Source: Chitinophagaceae bacterium (GTDB taxonomy: Bacteria; Bacteroidota; Bacteroidia; Chitinophagales; Chitinophagaceae). From it: a DNA stretch of 64,000 bases. Every line of letters starts with the position of its first letter. The first letter of the stretch is position 1. Positions 24,001 to 32,756 of the stretch are shown here, in pieces. Position numbers and translations under genes: made by a program. Below the pieces are notes generated by a model. That model saw only the letters and a program-made list of their open reading frames with translations. It was not told the DNA's origin and searched no databases. The stretch lies in NCBI GenBank assembly GCA_017882265.1, contig JADGPW010000109.1, positions 20,697 through 84,696 on the forward strand. Reading direction: 5' to 3'.

Positions 24001-24583
24001 TATTAATATCCTGGTGCTGGATACCGAAGTTTATTCCAACACGGGGGGGCAATCTTCGAAAGCAACACCCACAGCTGCCACTGCAAAATTTGCTGCGGGT
24101 GGTAAGACAGGTGGAAAAAAAGACCTGGCTATGCAGGCCATTTCTTATGGGAATGTATATGTAGCAAGAGTGGCCTTTGGCGCCAACCCGCAACAAACAT
24201 TACTCGCGATGCGTGAAGCAGAAGCTTATGACGGCCCTTCTTTGATCCTGGCCTATAGCCATTGTATTGCTCATGGCTATGATATGAAAGACGGTCTGAG
24301 CCAGCAGAACAAAGCGGTGGCTTGTGGTCACTGGCCCTTATTACGGTATAACCCGGCGTTGAGAAAGAAAAACCAAAATCCGTTTGTACTGGATTCACCC
24401 AGACCCACGATGTCACTTAAAGATTATGCCTATAATGAGTTGAGGTATAAGGTGCTTACTATTACCAATCCTCAATCGGCAGAAGAACTGATGAATCATG
24501 CACAGGACCTGGTGAACCTGAAATGGAAAACCTATGAAGAAATGGCCATAAAGAAAGCCAGTGATTTTGTTCCTATAGCCTGA
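21008..24583 (+). CDS. nifJ: Pyruvate:ferredoxin (flavodoxin) oxidoreductase
   Basis: A 1191-residue single-chain PFOR, which converts pyruvate, CoA and oxidised ferredoxin to acetyl-CoA, CO2 and reduced ferredoxin. Seen: domain I YPITPSSTMAELADEW, the ferredoxin-like domain with CIQCGNCAYVCPHSVI and CTGCNLCVEVCPATKP (near residues 700 and 755), the TPP domain with CAGCGETPYLKLLSQLFGDR, GGDGWAYDIGYGGLDH and NTGGQSSKATPTAA. Length matches the family (about 1170-1200). It is oxygen-sensitive in most organisms, pointing to anaerobic or microaerobic growth. Overlaps the upstream flavoprotein gene and is followed after 7 bases by the DHOD-like gene. Confidence 0.96.
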   Translation: MSNNKKMIATIDGNEAAAYVAYRVNEVCAIYPITPSSTMAELADEWATKGIKNIWGTIPEVMELQSEGGAAGTVHGALQTGSLTTTFTASQGLMLMLPNMYKIAGELTPCVFHVAARSLAAQGLSIFGDHQDVMAARTTGFAILGAASVQEAHDFSLISQVASLKSRIPFLHFFDGFRTSHEVNKLEMLADEQIKSMIPDELVIEHRHRGLNPEHPFIRGTAQNPDVYFQGRETVNSFYNNLPGIVEEVMNDFLSMTGRKYELFQYTGAADAEQVVIIMGSGGETVAETVSALNTTGGKTGVIQVRLYRPFSLDHFIKALPATVRSIAVLDRTKESGAAGEPMYQDVLATLVEALQQGKLKKLPNIVGGRYGLSSKEFTPAMVKAVYDELKKNHPKNGFTVGINDDVTFTSLDYDPAFKLDESAWRQGLFFGLGADGTVGANKNTIKIIGENTDLFAQGYFVYDSKKSGARTVSHLRFGPQPIRAPYLISKADFIACHQFNFTEKAEMLEFAKEGATFLLNSPYGKEEVWDKLTGQLQKMIIDKKLKVYVIDATTVARETGMSGRINTIMQTCYFALSGVLPRDEAIKQIKKAIEKTYLKKGQKVVDQNFKAVDATLENLHEVSYPEKVSAADHLLFTVPNNAPDFVKEVTAVMMAGHGDDLPVSKMTVDGTYPSGTTQWEKRNVSDLVAIWEPDLCIQCGNCAYVCPHSVIRAKFYHKDYLEKAPDDFKSSPINSRGFPETQYSLQVYLEDCTGCNLCVEVCPATKPFNRSHKAINMGEKEPILKSEQKNIEFFENIPWNDRSRIDFSTVHGAQFLEPLFEFSGACAGCGETPYLKLLSQLFGDRLLVANATGCSSIYGGNLPTTPWSVNKEGRGPAWSNSLFEDNAEFGLGMRITSDKQLVIARQLLLELKEELGEKQVTEIMEAKQILESELAIQHLRVAQLKEKLKTMTSSAAHHLLSVADQLVRRSVWLVGGDGWAYDIGYGGLDHALASGRNINILVLDTEVYSNTGGQSSKATPTAATAKFAAGGKTGGKKDLAMQAISYGNVYVARVAFGANPQQTLLAMREAEAYDGPSLILAYSHCIAHGYDMKDGLSQQNKAVACGHWPLLRYNPALRKKNQNPFVLDSPRPTMSLKDYAYNELRYKVLTITNPQSAEELMNHAQDLVNLKWKTYEEMAIKKASDFVPIA

Positions 24584-24590
24584 TAAAAAA

Positions 24591-25586
24591 ATGTATATGA
24601 AAATACAGTCAACCTACATGGGATTGAAATTAAATTCCCCGATCGTGGTCTCCGCCTGCACACTATCTGAGCAAACAGATAATATAATTAAAATGGAAGA
24701 CAATGGCGCCGGGGCGGTGGTACTGTTTTCCTTATTTGAAGAACAGATCCGGAAAGAAGAGGCCAGGTTTAACGGGGTGATCTCCGGAACGACCGGTTCT
24801 TTTGCCGAGGCATTAGACTATTTTCCCGACCTGGACGATTTCAATGTGGGTACAGATAAATACCTTGAGATCATACGTAAAGCAAAAGAGCGGGTTCATA
24901 TTCCCATCATCGGGAGTTTAAACGGCATTACCAACAAGGGCTGGATTGACAATTCAAAACTGATGGAGCAGGCCGGGGCTGATGCCATTGAAGTAAATAT
25001 ATTCTTTATCCCCGGGGAGGTCGCCATGTCATCTTCAGAAGTGGAACACCGCTATCTCAATATCATAGAATCTATCAGGCAAACCGTAAGAATCCCTGTA
25101 GCGGTAAAACTGAATCCCTATTTCAGTTCCATGGGTAATATGTCGATCCGTATGGAAAAAGCGGGCGCTGATGCTCTGGTCCTGTTCAACCGGTTTTACC
25201 AGCCGGATTTTGATATCAATGAATTGGTGATCAAACCCGATCTGCATTATAGTGAACCCACTGAGATAAAGCTACCTTTGTTATGGATTGCTTTATTATA
25301 CGGTAAAGTAGACCTGTCGCTCGCCGCCACTACCGGCGTGCAGAGCGCTGTGGAAGTTATAAAATATATTCTGGCAGGGGCGGATGTGGTCATGACAGCT
25401 TCGGCATTATATAAAAACGGGATCTCCTATCTAAAAACAATGAATAAAGAACTGCAGGACTGGATGTACATGATGGGTTTTGACAATATCGATGCTTTTA
25501 AAGGACATATGAGCCAGCGACATATCCCGGATCCTACCGCTTTCGAACGGGCTAATTATATTAAGATCCTGGGAGGGGTAAAATGA
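24591..25586 (+). CDS. Dihydroorotate dehydrogenase-like (PreA-like) flavoprotein
   Basis: A 331-residue TIM-barrel protein of the DHOD-like family: YMGLKLNSPIVVSACTLSEQ, GADAIEVNIFFIPGEV, RIPVAVKLNPYFSSMGNM and the phosphate-binding end TGVQSAVEVIKYILAGADVV. It binds FMN in this family. It differs from PyrD in the catalytic loop and stands in an energy-metabolism cluster rather than with pyrimidine genes, so a role with the upstream GltD-like flavoprotein (as PreA works with PreT) is inferred. An alternative ATG lies 6 bases downstream. The spacing of 7 bases to nifJ implies one transcript. Confidence 0.85.
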   Translation: MYMKIQSTYMGLKLNSPIVVSACTLSEQTDNIIKMEDNGAGAVVLFSLFEEQIRKEEARFNGVISGTTGSFAEALDYFPDLDDFNVGTDKYLEIIRKAKERVHIPIIGSLNGITNKGWIDNSKLMEQAGADAIEVNIFFIPGEVAMSSSEVEHRYLNIIESIRQTVRIPVAVKLNPYFSSMGNMSIRMEKAGADALVLFNRFYQPDFDINELVIKPDLHYSEPTEIKLPLLWIALLYGKVDLSLAATTGVQSAVEVIKYILAGADVVMTASALYKNGISYLKTMNKELQDWMYMMGFDNIDAFKGHMSQRHIPDPTAFERANYIKILGGVK

Positions 25587-25743
25587 TGATATCAAACGAC
25601 TGGGACCTGGGTAACGGATGGCCTGCAGCGGTCAATGGGTATTCAAAACAACTTTGTTATCAATGTTAATCAAATAATCATCTACAGGCTGATTCTTCTC
25701 TTTGAGAAATAATATTTATAAGCTTCATCATATAACTCATCTT

Positions 25744-27546
25744 ATGAATTATTCTACGCATCATAAATTTCATATCCCGGTAATGGGGTTGGCATTCACC
25801 ATTGATACGCCCATTAAAGTGGCCAGGTTTGGGATCTCATCCGTTATCTCCATTGTGGAAGACAGGTTAATAGAAATGATGAGAAAACATTATTATCCAA
25901 CTATCGGCAAAGAGTATCAACCTATCAGCACAAGGGAGGAGGATTATCGGGCAAAAAGAATTACGGATTACCTGAACCTGGTAAATACCATCGTCCAGGC
26001 ACAGGTTGAAAAATTAAGAGCTGCAGCTTTTGAAGGCGGCTCTGAGATTGTGAGATATTTTGAGATGCTCCCGGATGATTCTGTACTAAAACAACTTTAC
26101 CAGCAAATGACGAAAACAAGTGATCAATCCGAGAAGAATAAAATAGAGAATTATTTACGTACACAAATAAGACCCGGCTGCATTGATGTAAACGTCATGA
26201 CAAAATTAGACCGGAACAATAATAATAAACAGGGCGAATTGCTTGAAGATGGTTCCGATGCGGTAGCGGCACTGAGAGGGTATGCGAAAAGCAACCTGTC
26301 GAATTCTTCAGTTGTTTTTTCGGCCGGGATGAATCCGAGGCTGTATAATTACCTTGGAAGTTGTAATGAGTTTGAGCTAAACGAAGAGGGCGGGTTTACA
26401 AAAAAAGTTATTATTAAGGTTAGTGATTACCGTTCTGCATTGATCCAGGGTAAATACCTGGCCAAGAAAGGTATTTGGGTGAGTGAATTCAGGATTGAAT
26501 CCGGCTTGAATTGCGGGGGTCATGCTTTTGCAACGGAGGGCTATTTGATGGGCCCTATACTGGAAGAATTCAAATCAAACAAACCCGAACTGGTTAATAC
26601 ACTTTTTGAAATCTATACTACCGCCGTGCAGAACAGAAGCAATAAAAAACTTATAGACCCTCCCCAAATGATATTTTCTGTGCAGGGAGGAATTGGTACT
26701 CATGAAGAAGATGAATTTTTGCACCGGCATTATAATATTGAAAGTACCGGGTGGGGAACTCCCTTTCTGCTCGTTCCGGAAGCTACCACTGTTGATGAAA
26801 CCACGTTGAAGAAATTATGTGCGGCGAATGAAAGGGATGTGGTGTTGAGCCGCCATTCACCATTAGGTATCCCGTTCTTTTACCTGAAAGGAACCAGTGC
26901 CGAAAATGAAAAGAATGCGCGTATCAAAAGTGGAAAACCGGGAAGCCCCTGTACTGAAAAACACCTTGCCTTTAATACAGAGTTTACAAAAGAACCAATT
27001 TGTACAGCTTCCCACAAATATCAAAAGCTGAAAATTGCACAGTTACAATCGCTTCATCTGCCCGAGCCTGAATACAAAAAGCAATTGAATGATGTATTGG
27101 ACAAAGAATGTTTATGCGTAGGACTGAGCAATGCAGCCGCCATTAATTATAAACAGACTTTTGTTAAAAAACTTAACGCTGTTAATATTTGCCCGGGGCC
27201 GAATATTGTTAATTTCTCCAAAGTGGTTTCATTGCAAACGATGACGGATCATATTTATGGGAGAAAAAATATTCTAACCAAAACCAGACGGTCTCATATG
27301 TTTATTGCAGAGCTGAATTTATATATTGATTACCTGAAAGATCAATTAGCAGATGACCTAAAAACAGGTCAATTTTCTAAAAAGAAAAAATACTATGCTT
27401 CCTTTTATCAAAACCTCTGTGATGGCATATCGTATTACCGTCAGTTGCGGGGTATAGCTGCTAAACGCCGAAACCAGTTTGATAAAGCCCTGTATTATGC
27501 CGGAATAGAGCTTGATTGTTTAAATTATCAATACGGAATTAGCTAA
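25744..27546 (+). CDS. 600-residue cytosolic protein of unknown function
   Basis: The start at 25744 (MNYSTHHKFHIPVMGLAFTI) is preferred over a TTG 14 codons upstream. The beginning, HIPVMGLAFTIDTPIKVARF then GISSVISIVED, has the look of the first strands of flavin-dependent TIM barrels, and a later run reads SEFRIESGLNCGGHAFATEG. The second half carries cysteines near residues 402, 418, 455, 457 and 483 (ECLCVGLSNAAA, NICPGPNIVNFSK) that could hold a metal or cluster. The C-terminus is helical and basic. No family assignment is made. It follows the PFOR cluster on the same strand after 157 bases and precedes convergent tryptophanase. Confidence 0.65.
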   Translation: MNYSTHHKFHIPVMGLAFTIDTPIKVARFGISSVISIVEDRLIEMMRKHYYPTIGKEYQPISTREEDYRAKRITDYLNLVNTIVQAQVEKLRAAAFEGGSEIVRYFEMLPDDSVLKQLYQQMTKTSDQSEKNKIENYLRTQIRPGCIDVNVMTKLDRNNNNKQGELLEDGSDAVAALRGYAKSNLSNSSVVFSAGMNPRLYNYLGSCNEFELNEEGGFTKKVIIKVSDYRSALIQGKYLAKKGIWVSEFRIESGLNCGGHAFATEGYLMGPILEEFKSNKPELVNTLFEIYTTAVQNRSNKKLIDPPQMIFSVQGGIGTHEEDEFLHRHYNIESTGWGTPFLLVPEATTVDETTLKKLCAANERDVVLSRHSPLGIPFFYLKGTSAENEKNARIKSGKPGSPCTEKHLAFNTEFTKEPICTASHKYQKLKIAQLQSLHLPEPEYKKQLNDVLDKECLCVGLSNAAAINYKQTFVKKLNAVNICPGPNIVNFSKVVSLQTMTDHIYGRKNILTKTRRSHMFIAELNLYIDYLKDQLADDLKTGQFSKKKKYYASFYQNLCDGISYYRQLRGIAAKRRNQFDKALYYAGIELDCLNYQYGIS

Positions 27547-27628
27547 AGCCTGCGGTAAGATAGAAAGGCCCGGTTTATTGCTTTCTTTATTTAAGCGGGT
27601 ATCATCATTTTCGACAACTCCGGCATTT

Positions 27629-29059
27629 TCATTTTAGAGTGTTCAGCCCGGATTTTTTCCTAAAGTTTTTAATGGTTTTACCTTTCATACTTATAGGTTG
27701 AAGTTTGGCAGTAAAATGCCGTAGTGTCGGTGCTTCCTCCAAAATGGTTAATCCTTTCAACTCATTTCTTTTATTAAATACTTCAATCATTACCTCTGCC
27801 ACATAATCAATATGACTTTGCGTATACACTCTTCTCGGAATAGCTAATCTCACCAATTCCATGGCGGCAGGGATCAGTTTTTTACGGGCATCGTATTTTC
27901 CAAACATCAAAGAACCTATTTCAACACTACGGATACCCCCCTGTTCATATAAAGCACATACCAGGGCCTGTCCGGGATATTGGTCAACTGGTATGTGGGG
28001 TAAAAATGCTTTGGCGTCAATATACACGGCATGTCCTCCTGCAGGCTGTATCACCGGTACGCCGGCGGCTATTGCTTTATTGGTCAGGTATTCAATACTT
28101 CGGATACGGTATTGCAGGTAATGTTCATCCATTACTTCATAAAGACCGATAGCAATGGCTTCCAGGTCGCGGCCCGCAAGTCCCCCATATGTGGTGAAGC
28201 CTTCGGTCATGATAAGTAAGTTTCTGCATTGGGTGGCCAGGTCCAGGTCCCGCATAGCTAAAAAGCCGCCAATATTTGCAAAAGCATCTTTTTTGGCACT
28301 CATTGTACAGCCATCTGCGTAAGAGAAAAGTTCATTAACTATTTCCGGAACCGGCGTGTGGGCATAACCTTTTTCCCTTAGTTTGATGAAATAGGCATTT
28401 TCCGCAAAACGGCAGGCATCAATAAATAAGGGTATTTTATTTTCAGTACACACTTTTCTGACTGCTTTAATATTCTGCATACTGACCGGCTGCCCTCCTC
28501 CTGAGTTATTGGTCACCGTGATGATTACCATCGGGATGTTTTTGGCACCTTTTTCTTTAATCACTTTTATTAATGCTGCCACATCAATATTTCCTTTAAA
28601 AGGAGCAGGGACACCTGCCTGCCTGCCTTCCTTGCAGATCAAATCAATTCCTTCGGCACCGGAGAATTCAATGTTGGCCCTTGTCGTATCAAATAATGTA
28701 TTACTGCAAAAGTATTTGCCTTTTCCGCCCAGGATGCTAAAGATGATCTTTTCAGCAGCACGGCCCTGGTGAGTTGGAATGACCAGCGGCATACCGGTGA
28801 TTTTTTTCACGGCCTCCTCAAAGCGGAAGAAGCTGCTGCTGCCGGCATAGGATTCATCTCCCTGCATAATACCCGCCCATTGGTGGCTGCTCATGGCACT
28901 GGTACCACTATCGGTCAGCAGGTCAATCAATACATCATTCGCATGTATACGGAATGGATTGTAGAATGCTTTTTCAAGTATTATTTTTCGCTCTTCTTTG
29001 CTGGTAAAATAGATCGGCTCAACCGATTTTATTCGGAAAGGTTCAATGATCGTTTTCAT
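27629..29059 (-). CDS. tnaA: Tryptophanase (tryptophan indole-lyase)
   Basis: A 476-residue PLP enzyme splitting tryptophan into indole, pyruvate and ammonia. Seen: TDSGTSAMSSHQWAGIMQGD (substrate-side Tyr/Thr region), VTNNSGGGQPVSMQNI, PLFIDACRFAENAYF (PLP-binding Asp), the Schiff-base lysine in MSAKKDAFANIGGFLAM, and FTTYGGLAGRDLEAIAIGL. Near the C-terminus it reads LRHFTAKL; a histidine there is typical of tryptophanase, whereas tyrosine phenol-lyase has Phe, which favours TnaA. ATG at 29059 is chosen over a TTG two codons upstream. No TnaC-like leader was recognised upstream. Its pyruvate product could feed the neighbouring PFOR (inference). Confidence 0.9.
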   Translation of the reverse strand: MKTIIEPFRIKSVEPIYFTSKEERKIILEKAFYNPFRIHANDVLIDLLTDSGTSAMSSHQWAGIMQGDESYAGSSSFFRFEEAVKKITGMPLVIPTHQGRAAEKIIFSILGGKGKYFCSNTLFDTTRANIEFSGAEGIDLICKEGRQAGVPAPFKGNIDVAALIKVIKEKGAKNIPMVIITVTNNSGGGQPVSMQNIKAVRKVCTENKIPLFIDACRFAENAYFIKLREKGYAHTPVPEIVNELFSYADGCTMSAKKDAFANIGGFLAMRDLDLATQCRNLLIMTEGFTTYGGLAGRDLEAIAIGLYEVMDEHYLQYRIRSIEYLTNKAIAAGVPVIQPAGGHAVYIDAKAFLPHIPVDQYPGQALVCALYEQGGIRSVEIGSLMFGKYDARKKLIPAAMELVRLAIPRRVYTQSHIDYVAEVMIEVFNKRNELKGLTILEEAPTLRHFTAKLQPISMKGKTIKNFRKKSGLNTLK

Positions 29060-29065
29060 AATCAA

Positions 29066-29380
29066 ATGATTGGCCAGGTATTGCTACCCGTAAATGAAAA
29101 AATCGATTAAAAAGGGAATACTAATCTTTTGGAGCTTTCAGGTGGGTTTGCTGATAATATTTTTCCAGATGTTCATAAATAAATAATCAACACAAAATTA
29201 GGAATGACCGACTTACTAAACTATGACTTTTGTCATTAATAATACTCGGGTAACCAATTGTTTCAGGCGCTGTCCCGATAGTTTCCAGGATCCTTTTCAT
29301 CATAACCCTTTCAATTGGTTTAGCAAAAGGAAACGCCGATTACTTAATGAGGTAAATGCAGGATAAGACAATAAAGAAAG
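29066..29380. other. Gene-free upstream region of tnaA
   Basis: 315 bases without a convincing frame. It contains the dyad listed at 29223-29236 and an AT-rich left part (29075-29190) that should hold the tnaA promoter; no clear TAnnTTTG element was seen on the minus strand. Confidence 0.5.
29223..29236. promoter_or_regulatory. ATGAC-N4-GTCAT dyad, CRP/FNR-type layout
   Basis: Perfect 5-base arms with a 4-base spacer, 164 bases upstream of tnaA and 426 bases upstream of the small gene ending at 29381. The 5-4-5 architecture is that of FNR/DNR-class regulator sites. Assignment is inference. Confidence 0.35.
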
Positions 29381-29797
29381 CTATTTACTTTCGTAGTAAG
29401 GAATTTCATCGTGGCTCACAGGATCTTTCTGTTGCCAGTATGCGAGTGTTACGATATGACCACCCTTGGTTTTTAGTTGTCTTCCAAATATGGCATTGAT
29501 TGTATTAAAAGTATAATCTGTTACACCTACGGTAAATGTTTCAGGCGCTACCGGTGGAGGTGGTGGCGGTACAACAGGCTCTCCCGCTTTGGGAATTGGC
29601 GCCGGCTTGTCCGCAGAAGCTTGCGCGGAGGCCGTGGCAGTTTTTGGGGCCGGGGAAGGAACAGCCACCACCGTAAAGCCGTTATACTCCAGCAATCCTT
29701 TCAGGAAAGCCACTCTTTCCGGTTTTACATTCTTTTCCACGATGCCGCATTTGACACCGTCTAATTCTTCAAATTCGTGATTTTTATTTATTGCCAT
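29381..29797 (-). CDS. Conserved-looking protein with Pro/Ala-rich linker, unknown
   Basis: A 138-residue protein in two small domains: an N-terminal alpha/beta part (EELDGVKCGIVEKNVKPERV, AFLKGLLEYNGFTVV) and a C-terminal part (FTVGVTDYTFNTINAIFGRQ, LKTKGGHIVTLAYWQQKD), joined by a low-complexity linker of Pro, Ala and Lys containing six consecutive prolines. No signal peptide or catalytic motif is visible. It lies 63 bases downstream of nuoN on the same strand and may be the last gene of the complex I operon, but a link to respiration is only positional. Confidence 0.65.
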   Translation of the reverse strand: MAINKNHEFEELDGVKCGIVEKNVKPERVAFLKGLLEYNGFTVVAVPSPAPKTATASAQASADKPAPIPKAGEPVVPPPPPPVAPETFTVGVTDYTFNTINAIFGRQLKTKGGHIVTLAYWQQKDPVSHDEIPYYESK

Positions 29798-29860
29798 ATC
29801 AATTTAGAATAGAGATCAAGGAGTTCACACCCGGGGGAGCAGGCGTCAATTCATTGTTCA

Positions 29861-31261
29861 TTATGTAACGAGTGATTGTATATAATCATAGATCCAGCTC
29901 AATAAACCTGTCAGTAATATCCCTGTACCACAAATGATCAATCCCAGTTTGGCGATGTTATTTGTTTTAATGGTGGGGATGGGGTGTTCATTTTTATCCA
30001 TGAACATGGCCCTTACTATTCTTAAATAGTAGTATAGGGAAATAACCATGTTCAAAGCAGCAATCGCAATGAACCAATAAGTTCCTTTTGATGCACCGGC
30101 GGTGATGAGGAATAATTTTCCAAAGAATCCTGCCGTAGGCGGTATACCGGCCAGGGAAAACAGGGCCAGGGTCAGTATCCAGCTTAGGAATGGGTTGGTT
30201 TTATAGAGGCCTTTATAATCCGAAATATTTTCTTTGCCGGAGGCCGTAGCAATAACACCGGCCACTCCAAAAGCTGCGAGGTTAGAGAATATATAAATAA
30301 GAATGAAATAGACCACGGCCACAAGACCCGCACGATCATTACTGCTGATACCGACCAAAATAAAACCTACCTGGGCAATGGAGGAAAAGGCAAGGAAGCG
30401 TTTGATATTTTGCTGACGTATAGCAAATAAATTGCCGATGACCATCGTGGCAATGGCCAATATCACCAGTATCGCATACCAAACTTCCTGCATCGGTTGA
30501 AATACTTTGTACAGGGCGGTGATAAAAATGAACGCCACTGATCCTTTTGAAATGACAGAAAGGAAAGAAGTCACGGCAACCGGGGATCCTTCATACACAT
30601 CCGCGGTCCATAAATGGAAAGGAACAATGGACAATTTGAATGCAAAGGCAGTGAACAGGAATACAAATGCCAGTACCTGCAGGGGCGATCCATCCAGTTG
30701 CTGGGGCAACTCGGCAAAACTTATTGTCCCGGTAGCGCCATACAGTAAAGAAATACCAAACAAAAGAATACCGGAAGAAAATGCCGAAGACAGGATCATC
30801 TTCATAGCTCCTTCAGAAGAACGTTTTTTCCCGAGGTCAAAATTGGCCAGTGCGGCTACAGGGATCGTCGCCAGTTCCAGTGACAGAAAAAATATCAGCA
30901 GGTTGCCGCTGGAGATCATCAGGAACATCCCCAGCAGAGCTGATAAGATCAGCATAAAGAATTCAGGGAGTTGTTGTGATTTTTTCAGCCAATCGGTGAA
31001 GAGTAAGGAAATAAGGAACACACCGAAATTCAGGATACTTTTTTGAAACGCGATCAGCGGGTTGGTGAAAAACATATTACCAAACAAATGGCCTTCTTTT
31101 GTAAATAAGAAACCCAATATAAAATTCAACAGCAACAGCACCTGTATGACGGGGAGTAAGGTCTCATTTTTCAACCCTTTGCCGATTTTAATAAACAGTA
31201 AAAGGAAAATGATGGCGGTAACCAACCATTCACTTTTCATCAATGTGAGAAATTCATTCAT
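29861..31261 (-). CDS. nuoN: NADH-quinone oxidoreductase subunit N
   Basis: A 466-residue antiporter-like proton-pumping subunit of complex I in the inner membrane, with about 14 helices. Family runs visible: LSLELATIPVAALANFDLGK, the broken-helix/lysine region FAFKLSIVPFHLWTADVYEG near residue 210, VISKGSVAFIFITALYKV, and GIPPTAGFFGKLFLITAG. These resemble subunit N of the Mrp-like trio. It starts 11 bases after nuoM ends and is the last recognised nuo gene. Two heptamer-like units (CAATGAA type) directly follow its stop codon. Confidence 0.93.
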   Translation of the reverse strand: MNEFLTLMKSEWLVTAIIFLLLFIKIGKGLKNETLLPVIQVLLLLNFILGFLFTKEGHLFGNMFFTNPLIAFQKSILNFGVFLISLLFTDWLKKSQQLPEFFMLILSALLGMFLMISSGNLLIFFLSLELATIPVAALANFDLGKKRSSEGAMKMILSSAFSSGILLFGISLLYGATGTISFAELPQQLDGSPLQVLAFVFLFTAFAFKLSIVPFHLWTADVYEGSPVAVTSFLSVISKGSVAFIFITALYKVFQPMQEVWYAILVILAIATMVIGNLFAIRQQNIKRFLAFSSIAQVGFILVGISSNDRAGLVAVVYFILIYIFSNLAAFGVAGVIATASGKENISDYKGLYKTNPFLSWILTLALFSLAGIPPTAGFFGKLFLITAGASKGTYWFIAIAALNMVISLYYYLRIVRAMFMDKNEHPIPTIKTNNIAKLGLIICGTGILLTGLLSWIYDYIQSLVT

Positions 31262-31272
31262 CCCATCTTGTT

Positions 31273-32751
31273 TTATTTTCCACTAATTCTGTCCATTATC
31301 ACTTGCGCTGCAGGTCGCAGCAGGTTATTTAACCAACCTGGCGCCACCCCGATTGCCACAATTCCAGCCACTAAAATGATGGCTGCCCATTTTTCATTCC
31401 AAGTCGCGTCTTTCAATTGTAAAAAATTTTCATTTTTTACCGGGCCCATTACCGTTTGCCCAATAGCTCTTAAAATATATACCGCGGTTACTACTATCGA
31501 CATGGCGGCAATGATCGTAGCTATTCGATGGAAGGTATCATCCACCTGCCAGGAACCCATGAAAACCGTGATCTCAGCTACAAAACCGCTTAGCCCGGGT
31601 AATCCGAGGGAACATAGCCCAACAATAAAGAATACCGTTGAAATAAACGGCATCACTTTCATCAGCCCCCCCATTTCAGCCACCATACGGGTATGCGTTC
31701 TGTCGTATATCATCCCGATCACGGCGAAGAAAAGGGCTGTCATCAAACCATGCGATACCATCTGCAGCAGCGCCCCGGTAATGGCCGTCTGGGTCAACAT
31801 GCCGATACCCAGCAAACTGAAACCTACATGGCTCACTGATGAGTACGCGTTGATATATTTCAGATCCTTCTGCATCATGGTGGCAAAGGCGCCATATAAA
31901 ATGGCTATCGCGGAAAGAATAATAATGATATTGGCATATTCTTTCGCGCCTTCCGGCAGCAGGTAAGTAGCCACCCTTAGACAACCATACCCACCCAATT
32001 TCATGGAAATACCTGCCAGGAACATTGACCCGGCTGTGGGTGCAGATGAATGTCCATCAGGCACCCAGGTATGAAATGGAAATAATGCGGTGAATACTCC
32101 AAATCCAATAAACAGGAACGGGAATATGATATGCTGAATATTGCCGGGGATATTTGTTTTTGATAAACTCAACAGATCAAAACTATGCCCGGCTGTAAAG
32201 TATAAACCAAGAATTCCGACCAATATCAGTGCCGACCCGCCCATCAGCATCAGCGCCAGCTTATTGGCGCTATATTCTTTCCGGCCGCTACCCCAGATGC
32301 CGATCAGCAGGTATTTTGGTATCACCGAAATTTCGAGGAAGAAGAATAAAATAAAAAGATCAAGTGAAATGAAAAAGCCATAAGCGCCCAGGGCAAGTAG
32401 TATAAGCAGAAAGTAGAACTCCTTTGTCATCTTTTCTATATTCCAGGAAACCAGCACACCCGCCATCACTACAAAAGAGGTAAGTAAAACCATGGCCACC
32501 GAGATACCATCCACACCAATATGGAAATTGATATTCAGCGCAGCAAACAATTTGTAATGTTGTTCAAACAGCATTTGAGCTGTATTGTTGGCAGCCCTTT
32601 CCTGGCGAAAAGCAAACAGTAAGGCAATAGCCAGCCCTAGTTGTGCAAGGGAGCCCAGCAGGGAGATCCATTTTACCTGTTGTTTATTCCGGGATAACAA
32701 CACGGCCAAAGCCGTCAGCACCGGGAGACCTATGAGTAATAATAGATTCAT
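31273..32751 (-). CDS. nuoM: NADH-quinone oxidoreductase subunit M
   Basis: A 492-residue antiporter-like subunit. Diagnostic runs: FFFLEISVIPKYLLIGIWG with the conserved Glu of helix 5, LFPFHTWVPDGHSSAPTAGS, MFLAGISMKLGGYGCLRVAT and YSSVSHVGFSLLGIG. Proton translocation residues (Glu and Lys pairs in helices 5, 7 and 8) appear intact. The 103-base gap to nuoL is filled by two facing heptamer arrays; one begins five bases from this gene's ATG, so it forms the leader of the internal cistron. Confidence 0.94.
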   Translation of the reverse strand: MNLLLLIGLPVLTALAVLLSRNKQQVKWISLLGSLAQLGLAIALLFAFRQERAANNTAQMLFEQHYKLFAALNINFHIGVDGISVAMVLLTSFVVMAGVLVSWNIEKMTKEFYFLLILLALGAYGFFISLDLFILFFFLEISVIPKYLLIGIWGSGRKEYSANKLALMLMGGSALILVGILGLYFTAGHSFDLLSLSKTNIPGNIQHIIFPFLFIGFGVFTALFPFHTWVPDGHSSAPTAGSMFLAGISMKLGGYGCLRVATYLLPEGAKEYANIIIILSAIAILYGAFATMMQKDLKYINAYSSVSHVGFSLLGIGMLTQTAITGALLQMVSHGLMTALFFAVIGMIYDRTHTRMVAEMGGLMKVMPFISTVFFIVGLCSLGLPGLSGFVAEITVFMGSWQVDDTFHRIATIIAAMSIVVTAVYILRAIGQTVMGPVKNENFLQLKDATWNEKWAAIILVAGIVAIGVAPGWLNNLLRPAAQVIMDRISGK

Positions 32752-32756
32752 CAGTT

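Noticed and set aside
24591..25586. Genuine pyrimidine-pathway dihydroorotate dehydrogenase (pyrD)
   Set aside because: Gene context is ferredoxin metabolism and the catalytic loop differs from PyrD; the DHOD-like/PreA-like branch fits better.
27629..29059. Tyrosine phenol-lyase
   Set aside because: The C-terminal LRHFTA with His, where tyrosine phenol-lyase has Phe, favours tryptophanase.
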